64,000 nt of DNA from Papilionanthe hookeriana x Papilionanthe teres (lineage: Eukaryota > Streptophyta > Magnoliopsida > Asparagales > Orchidaceae). This document shows, one piece after another, positions 57,899 through 64,000 of this stretch. Location: the NCBI GenBank assembly GCA_022702705.1, contig CM040434.1, positions 21,309,771-21,373,770 of the forward strand, read 5' to 3'. Both the position numbers and the translations under genes were made by a program. Position 1 is the stretch's first letter; each line of letters starts with the position of its first letter. The notes beneath the pieces were generated by a model that saw only the letters and a list, made by a program, of their open reading frames with translations, did no database searches and had not been told where the DNA came from.

Positions 57899-58279
57899 CC
57901 AAGAGGAATTGGCCTTTCTATATTTACCAAAGAATCATAGAACTAAATTGATTATTAAAGAAGAAAAGGGGATGATGAGGTGCCCTAGTCCATCTGACAT
58001 GCCCTTAATCTTAACTTCCAGAGCAACATGTCAAGGATGAGCTAACTTCACCACGCATCTAATGTAATAACACTTCACCGGAATACATAAGAACTATATC
58101 ATACTCAGACAAGAACATAATGTGCATTCGGGGTAGATTATGTTTTCTTTAAAAAGAAGAAACTTTAGAAAATGGAAAATGTCATTGTATTAACTTCAGG
58201 CAATCGTCAAAAGCCATCAGCAATCAAAGAAGCAAACCCAAAGTTAAGAAAGACGATAAGCAGAAACACTGAGACTTAC

Positions 58280-58538
58280 CGACAACGTCCTGACCATCAT
58301 AAACGCCGCGATGAAGGGTGCCGAATGTGCCGCGAGCTATGAGACCCTCAATGAGGAGCTTAGCCAGATCGATCTCCCATTCCTCTCTCTGCCTCCTTTT
58401 CACATCTTCTTCCCCTTTCATCTTCTTCTCCATAGTCAACGCCCTGCTCATATGCCTTTCCAATTGCTTGTCAAGGCTCCGCAGATCAATCTGATCCGCA
58501 CGGACAAACCCTCCTCCTCCATCTCCCCCTTCCTTCAT
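58280..58538 (-). pseudogene. Raf-like protein kinase (group C type), first exon only (segment B)
   Basis: ATG at 58,538 opens MKEGGDGGGGFVRADQIDLR, then SLDKQLERHMSRALTMEKKM, an Arg/Glu-rich stretch, and WEIDLAKLLIEGLIARGTFG with HRGVYDGQDVV. This is the N-terminus and glycine-rich loop (ARGTFGTLHRG) characteristic of plant group C Raf-like Ser/Thr kinases. The open exon ends at a GTAAGT donor (plus-strand ACTTAC 58,274-58,279) in phase 1, before the VKLLDW-type segment with the catalytic lysine. No later exon was found in the 3.7 kb of segment B downstream on the minus strand, so the gene is most likely a truncated remnant. A very long intron reaching out of segment B cannot be excluded. 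Residue changes near the donor (Val in place of the usual Ala) fit decay. Confidence 0.75.
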
Positions 58539-59171
58539 CTCCCACCAAATCCTCTGTGTAGACGATGATCTGCTTCTCTAACTGGGTCTATGAATTGGAA
58601 TCGACGTTTTGGAATGCAGCACGCTTCGAGTTCTTCCTGCTTGCCTCACATGGTGTCGCCTCTTAATAAGAGAGAAAAAGGAAAAAAAAAGAAAAGTGAA
58701 TGTGACAACTAATTATCCTCAACAACCTGATTGAAGAGAAAAATCTTATCAACTATTAAAATAGCAATGAACTAATAACGACAGGAATTTCAACTGCGAA
58801 GTTTGTACGCTGAAAATTAAATTTATTTCATCTTATTAATTTCCTTCAATCCAAACAAACTCATAAAAACAATCCTTTTAAATAAAATCTTATAAATATG
58901 TCCTGTAATTAGCCATTTTAAATGTTGAAACTTAATTTTTTTGGAATATAAATCTGAAATCCTTGAGAATATTCATCAACACAAGTCTCATTATAGGAAT
59001 AAAAATGATGAACTCGTTACAATGTACATCAAACTATACTTCAAGACAAAAGAATTCCTATTGATTTAAAGAACTGAATCAAATCACAAAGCAACCAATG
59101 ACTAAAACTTTCCTTAGCAGGATTCCTGGAGAGAAGAGAAAGAAATGAAGCTCCTTTTGAACTTTTCGTTT

Positions 59172-59660
59172 TCACGTAGGAGTCATTAACTGACCCACAT
59201 CCAACGCTTCAAACACGAGCCCAAAAGAGAATACTACACCCACAGCAACTGCCACCATCACACTCCCAAACCACCACCGACTCTCCATCCATCCCTGTTT
59301 CTTCCCCCTCACCTCGTCCTTCTCCCCCAAACCATCATCATCATTGTCAAAAGAACTCGATCCCTCGGCCGACGATGAGCAGCCATCAAAGGAGTCAAGT
59401 AGGGATTCTATTTCCGCGTCCATGGCTTCCTTATCGTAGGCATCGAGGATAGGTTGGGCTGTGCGCTGTAGAGAAAAGTTGAGTTTTTTGGGGGACATTT
59501 GGAGGAGTCCGGTGTCGAAGTGAGAGGCTGATGAACGGAGACCTTCGGCGGAGTGGCTCCGGCGGTGGTGAGGGATGGAAGTCTTGTATCGGTCCCAGTC
59601 ACGGCGGAGGTGGTGGTATTGTTGTTGAAGCGAGATGTGGTGGCATTGAGATGTTGGCAT
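59172..59660 (-). CDS. Uncharacterised 162-residue protein with C-terminal hydrophobic segment
   Basis: An open frame from MPTSQCHHISLQQQYHHLRR to ALDVGQLMTPT-stop. The N-terminal half is His/Gln/Arg-rich; the middle has LDAYDKEAMDAEIESLLDSF and an acidic Ser/Asp run (SSSFDNDDDGLGEKDE). Near the C-terminus, about residues 130-150 form a hydrophobic stretch (WWFGSVMVAVAVGVVFSFGL) that could be a tail anchor in a membrane. I do not recognise the family. Two other copies (23,995-24,462 and 25,102-25,391) keep the same start but are frameshifted, which argues that this is the functional or most recently functional copy. It lies about 630 bp from the kinase exon on the same strand. Start chosen at the ATG conserved in all three copies. 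Confidence 0.55.
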   Translation of the reverse strand: MPTSQCHHISLQQQYHHLRRDWDRYKTSIPHHRRSHSAEGLRSSASHFDTGLLQMSPKKLNFSLQRTAQPILDAYDKEAMDAEIESLLDSFDGCSSSAEGSSSFDNDDDGLGEKDEVRGKKQGWMESRWWFGSVMVAVAVGVVFSFGLVFEALDVGQLMTPT

Positions 59661-60045
59661 GGTGCGTATGTGAGATTTGGTTTTCTGGTGAGGGAGAAGT
59701 GGGGTGAGAAATTTGTGGATGAAGGAAGTTGGGATTGGGAGGGAAGGGTTATTTGAAATTTGAAACTGATTGAGGTTGAGGGCGCTGGTGTAACGGCTTC
59801 AGCCTGTTTAGTGACCATTTGATTTAAGGGATCTATGGAATTGTATGCGATATGGTTACTTATATAATATACGCGATCATGCAATCATTCAATAAATTGA
59901 AGGGATGGTTTCTTCATAAAGCGAACTCTTGGCCAAATTGTCTCGTAATTAGATCAGTAGATTTTAATTTTAGTTCCTTCTTTCATATGAAGTTAAAAAT
60001 AGCAATAGATGAATTTATTTTCCTTAATGTTGGCCTTGTTTTCTC

Positions 60046-60830
60046 CTTCTATATTATTTGTCAATCATATTTTCGTTTTATTTCGGAAGATTTACATAAG
60101 TGCCACTCCATTGTTTTTGTATTTACATATCTAGCACCTGAACTTTAATTTTTACAAATACACCACTTTACTTATACATGAAAAGGTGTATTTCGTTGAA
60201 AAGAAATTAAGATTATGCTTTTTTGGTGTGATATGAAAGATTTAGGTTTTGCAAATGTACAAAGCTTACTTTTGTTGTTCGGTATGTATACACAAAGGAA
60301 TTGGGTGGTATGTACGTAAATGCCCCATTTATTTTTCAGTGGTTTTGGCTATGGCATAGAGGCCTCACTGGCTCTTGGATGAGAAGGAATGAAAAATAAA
60401 ACATAGGAAAAACCAAAAGGAATAACTTTCAGATATCCTTTGCTTTACATGCGTATAGGAATATATATATGTGATTTGTTACTATGTTTAAACCATCGTA
60501 AGTGAGAGCAGCTTCTTGATTTCAGAGAGCAGCTACAGATTTATTATGTCACATTATTTGTACATATATTACTATATATTTATAGTTGATAGTCGGGCTT
60601 GTTGGTCGTTATATATATAATTCAAGGTTGACAGAATTGAATAAGTTTGTTATAGAATGACAGATTACTGTGTACTGACAAAACCCATCAAATTTAAAAT
60701 CCACTGCTTGGAATGTTAATTTGTGTCTGTTTTGATGATATTCGATAGAAGATTTGACTTTAATGAGTATGTAGGCCACTTGATTCCAGAGTTGATATGT
60801 GGTTAACTATCAGAGTTGATATGGGGTTAA
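60046..60830. other. Intergenic DNA next to the copia fragment
   Basis: No gene is visible. It holds a short TA-rich tract (60,590-60,620) and lies downstream of the minus-strand copia pol remnant. At 60,789-60,836 is a tandem 'AGAGTTGATATG(T/G)GGTTAACTATC' pair. A copia 3' LTR would be expected here but could not be delimited. Confidence 0.4.
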
Positions 60831-62250
60831 CTATCATTAATTTATTTGAAATGTGATCCCGAATAAAGAGAATCTATTTTAATATGCTTGGCTCAGACAT
60901 GAAAGGTAGGTTTTGTAGTTATAAAAATTGTAGTATATGGGAGCGAGTGCACTGTCTGAAGCACCAGGTTTTTGAAGTAATCTTCTTATTCAAGTTGTTT
61001 CTGTAATAGCTATGGATAGAGCTCTATACGATATCTTAGTAAATAATCATGCAGGAATGGCGTACTTATGTATATTCCAAGGGCTCAGTGTGTTCCTTAG
61101 GAAGCTAAATTAACTTGTAATCGAGTGTGCATTGATGGTTGCCCAAGTTGGGACTCAACATGCATTAGCTTTAGATTTCCTCTAATAATTGGATGACCAT
61201 CATTTAAATTCCCTTGCAAACATCTAAATATTCATTTGATTAGAGAATAATGTTCTTGTGTCAGTTCCTGCATATGTTGACATGCCTGATTTACAACATA
61301 AGCAAAATCGTAGGTTATCGTAATGTATTGGATTGCTCTTGCCAATCATAGTAAAACTCTTGGGAGTGGATTGTGGTTATATTCTAAGAAGAAAAAGTGG
61401 TTGCCTCTGTTTATAGTCCTCCATTCCTGCAATGTGAAGGAGAGTGCTAATATTTTGCGTCTGGTTTAGAAGTTGTCCAGTTTTGGTTGTGTGGATTTGG
61501 ATTCTAGTAGATATAATTTGTAGTTCTTTCATTTGAAATTCATTGTGAAGACTTTGAATAAATGCGGCAATGCATGTATCATCATTCCCTGTTAATAGGA
61601 TGTCATCCACTTAGATAAATTTAAATAATGTGTGTGTATTCATTTGACTGAAAGAAAAAAGATTGATCAGTTGTGCTTTGATTAAGTCTATGTTGTTTCT
61701 AGAAGGTTAGAAACTATTTCCTGAGTGCTCGTTGTAGTCCATTGACGGCTTTGCATAGCAAGCAAACTATGCGTGAGATATAAATAATTTTTAAATTGCT
61801 GCGGATCCTTCACGTAAACAAGATCATTTAAATTCCCATGTAAGAAATCATTTGATATTAGTTTTTCAGCTGTGATGTATAACCTATGTTAACATAATTC
61901 TAACTGTGAAAATTTTTGCAACTGCGCTGAAAGTTGCATTATAATTTATGTCATAAACTTATTGAATCCATAAAGAACTAATCTTATATATGGCAACCAA
62001 TTCATTCGAGTGATATTTGGTGTAGAACGTCCATATACTTCCAAGAACTTTTTAATTATTCATAAGTGGAGCAAATTCCGGTTTTTCTTGTCTTTGAAGA
62101 GCAGAAAACTCCAGTGACATAGCTTTTGTTTTTGAAGAGCAATATACCCTTATGACATAGCTTCTCTTTAATTGGTTAGTTGTTGGCTTGAGCACGGCTA
62201 GAAAGATCAGGTGTTGATGTAACTTGATGAGTGAGATTCATTATTTAGGT
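60830..62250 (-). pseudogene. Ty1/copia reverse transcriptase and RNase H fragment
   Basis: The minus strand reads, in order: FLHGNLNDLVYVKDPQQF, a decayed stretch, VDDILLTG-type MDDILLTGNDDTCIAAFIQS with LHNEFQMKEL (61,377-61,610), QIHTTKTGQLLNQTQN, then PTI/FAYVVNQACQHM-like pieces, CLQGNLNDGHP, and near 60,850-60,900 a remnant of the T(K)HI-ID motif. These are the standard copia RT-RNase H landmarks. Frameshifts and stops are frequent. No gag or integrase was found to the right. Confidence 0.8.
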
Positions 62251-62638
62251 TTTTATTGTTCTTGCTTGTGGTCTTATTTTCAGGGGATGTTTTGGTTATG
62301 TGGTTGGTGGGGGTGAATTGATAATTTAGCATTTTCTATAATTGGATTGGAATAATGAGGTTTGTTGGTTGAGATATTTATGGTGATAATCAGGTGTTTG
62401 AGTATTACAAGAAGTTGGTGTGAGATATAAAGGAGGTGTGTAAGATGTATTTATTGATGGAGTATGCTTGGAAGGTGTTGTTTTGTATAAGGGCGTGAGA
62501 GATAAAGGATGTGTGTAAGATGTATTTGTTGATCAAGTATGCATGGAAGGTGCTTTTTATATAAAATGTGTTTCATTAAAGATCACATAATTTGATATAA
62601 CATTTTTTCTAGAGTACGGTTGTAGCACTTGTACCCCT

Positions 62639-62647
62639 TGTTAGTGG
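62639..62647. repeat. Left 9-bp target-site duplication TGTTAGTGG
   Basis: Repeated exactly at 62,836-62,844, directly outside the inverted-repeat ends. Confidence 0.85.
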
Positions 62648-62835
62648 GAAAAAATATTATATCAAGACTCTGGATGCATCTGGAGTAATGGCAGGACGTC
62701 ACGTGTGAAGTGGGCCCCACGGCTTTTAACACTAATCAATGTCATTGTATTGCAGTTGGTCCAACTTGACACATGGCGCTTCACATTGGACTCTGGATGC
62801 AAACTGCGTCCGGAGTCTGGATGTAATATTTTTTC
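62648..62835. mobile_element. 188-bp Mutator-type MITE
   Basis: The left end GAAAAAATATTATATC(A)AGAC and the reverse complement of the right end GAAAAAATATTACATCCAGAC form imperfect inverted repeats of about 30 bp that continue into CTCTGGATGC / CTCCGGACGC. The exact 9-bp target duplication TGTTAGTGG is the hallmark of Mutator-like transposition. There is no coding capacity; it would depend on a transposase in trans. Confidence 0.8.
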
Positions 62836-62966
62836 TGTTAGTGGAGGAGTACCTAAGGAATACAAAGGGAGAGGATTTGGGAAAGAGTTTGTCCGGATGT
62901 AATATTTTTTCTGTTAGTGGAGGAGTATCTAAGGAATACAAAGGGAGAGGATTTGGGAATGAGTTT
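62815..62966. repeat. 76-bp tandem duplication overlapping the MITE right end
   Basis: Units 62,815-62,890 and 62,891-62,966 differ at three or four positions. Each contains the last 21 bp of the MITE, the TGTTAGTGG site and flanking DNA, so the duplication arose after the MITE insertion. Confidence 0.9.
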
Positions 62967-63260
62967 TGTTATTGTTTGTGAATTTTGCCATGGAAAACAA
63001 AATGTGGCAGATATATATATTTAGATGAGTTTAATTGAGTTATTATTATATAAAAGCTGATATGGAGATTGATTGTGAGAACATTTTATAGTAGTCTATT
63101 TATAAGATAGAGTTCTACTGATGTTGCGTCAAACGAAGTCGTAAGAAAGATTTACATCCGATTAGATGAGTTGTTGGAACAGTTTCTTGGCTTATTTTGA
63201 TGCCCTATGCTGCAACCCTGCATACAATAAGACATGTATCTGACGTCCAACCATCACAGT

Positions 63261-63530
63261 TTATAGAGCCAGGGTGCCCGCCCGACGCTTTGGCACATAC
63301 TTAATCCGTTTAATGTAGTCATTGTTGCTCAAATGCATTGAAATTTGAGGCGCCCCGACCTTAGGTTTGGAGTTGCAGCGCCCCACAAAAAATATTATTG
63401 AATACCATTCAGAGGAGTTCTTATCAGTGTTAAGTGCTGTAACTCCTAATCTTTTATAAATATGGGAAGATATTGATTGACTTTGTTTGCTAAATTTCTC
63501 GTAGAGGAGCATTGCCACATGTTCTCTCAT
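63261..63530 (-). CDS. Unrecognised 89-codon ORF
   Basis: Open frame MREHVAMLLYEKFSKQSQSI ... SEWYSIIFFVGRC ... YIKRIKYVPKRRAGTLAL. Composition is protein-like (mixed charges, no low complexity), but I recognise no family and see no partner exon. It may be chance or part of a decayed transposon gene. Confidence 0.25.
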   Translation of the reverse strand: MREHVAMLLYEKFSKQSQSISSHIYKRLGVTALNTDKNSSEWYSIIFFVGRCNSKPKVGAPQISMHLSNNDYIKRIKYVPKRRAGTLAL

Positions 63531-63729
63531 CCTAAGAAATTCTTCCTTCTATTTTCCCAAAATTATGCCTTTCACAAGACCTCATTGGTTGCCATTGCCT
63601 GGAGGAAGAATTTGAAGTAGTTTCCTATAAGTATGTAGATTCTACCCACTTTAGGATTATCATTTTTTAGGGCAGTTGGTGGCGTTTCCACCACCATCAC
63701 GAGGAAGTGCTGGTTAATTTTCAGGCGGG

Positions 63730-63990
63730 CTCATTTCACTGTCATTGTTTTCAACATTTGAGAGTTTATGGTGAATGTCATGGAGCTCTCAGATGATAAG
63801 GTGTATGTTCGGAGGTGTTGGGTGTCGATTAATTTCGAGGTCATCAACAGCGTATACCTCTTAGGTGGGTACGTTGAAGATAAATTTCTCGAGTTTCTAA
63901 ACCCAGACTTTGATTAAAATGAGATCTTCTAGTATTTCACTACAGGAATCAATAACACATATCCTATTGAGTTAGAGGGAACCCGTTAAC
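63730..63990 (+). pseudogene. Possible plant transposon-protein domain fragment
   Basis: The plus strand reads EFMVNVMELSDDKVYVRRCW, VSINFEVINSVYLLGGYVED, then FLEFLNPDFD before a TAA. The 'V(F/Y)VR..WVS(F/I)..EVIN' pattern resembles the domain of env-like ORFs of Athila-related elements, from a lineage different from E0-E2. It runs to the window edge with further stops. Confidence 0.35.
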
Positions 63991-64000
63991 TTCCCTAGGA

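Larger units (their letters stand above)
54536..60045. other. Segment B: duplicated low-copy DNA, uninterrupted copy
   Basis: Collinear with segment A (9,986-13,385 plus 22,491-24,836) but without the solo LTR and without the 214-bp MITE. It carries the MITE at 57,030, the better kinase exon, and the intact 162-codon ORF. The left boundary is a breakpoint inside the first direct repeat, next to truncated C4. The right boundary only marks where segment A turns into its inverted copy. Confidence 0.82.

Overview
The window is nuclear DNA from a flowering plant. It is AT-rich, has almost no intact protein-coding sequence, and is dominated by nested LTR retrotransposons. Three things point to a plant: Athila-type Ty3/Gypsy elements (single gag-pol frame, tRNA-Asp-type primer site, plant-specific env-like ORF), Ty1/copia fragments, and the first exon of a plant Raf-like protein kinase. 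I cannot name the species from the sequence.

Layout. 1-3.5 kb: 3' end of an Athila-like element (env-like ORF, polypurine tract, 3' LTR). 3.5-9.7 kb: a copia element cut in half by a 5.2 kb non-coding insert (copy C1). 9.7-25.4 kb: duplicated low-copy DNA (segment A) carrying a broken kinase exon and a broken small gene. It is interrupted by an Athila-type solo LTR (13,386-22,490), which is itself interrupted by a 7.4 kb insert (C2). Segment A ends in an inverted duplication. 25.4-35.5 kb: the best-preserved Athila-like element, on the minus strand, with gag, protease, RT, RNase H, integrase, env-like ORF, primer site and one LTR; its 3' LTR is missing. 35.5-37.8 kb: unrecognised. 37.8-51 kb: a decayed plus-strand Athila-like element whose env-like ORF is split by a 6.7 kb insert (C3). 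51-54.5 kb: the 5' end of another minus-strand Athila-like element, its LTR split by a truncated insert (C4). 54.5-60 kb: segment B, the collinear partner of segment A, holding the better-preserved kinase exon and an intact 162-codon ORF. 60-64 kb: a minus-strand copia fragment, a Mutator-type MITE with a 9-bp target duplication, and a possible transposon-protein fragment.

The most interesting material is not a gene. Four related coding-free units of up to 7.4 kb (C1-C4) each lie inside another retroelement. Three have 5-bp target duplications. They share a terminal hairpin with a compensatory base-pair change. A second signal is a set of short GC-rich near-palindromes in the Athila-like elements, arranged in pairs about 20-21 bp apart, whose spacing persists although their sequence differs between elements. 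Comparing A with B gives a natural empty site that proves the solo LTR insertion and its GGTTG target duplication.

Nothing here works as a pathway. Only the 162-codon ORF at 59,172-59,660 looks like a possibly intact low-copy gene; every transposon reading frame carries stops, frameshifts or truncations.
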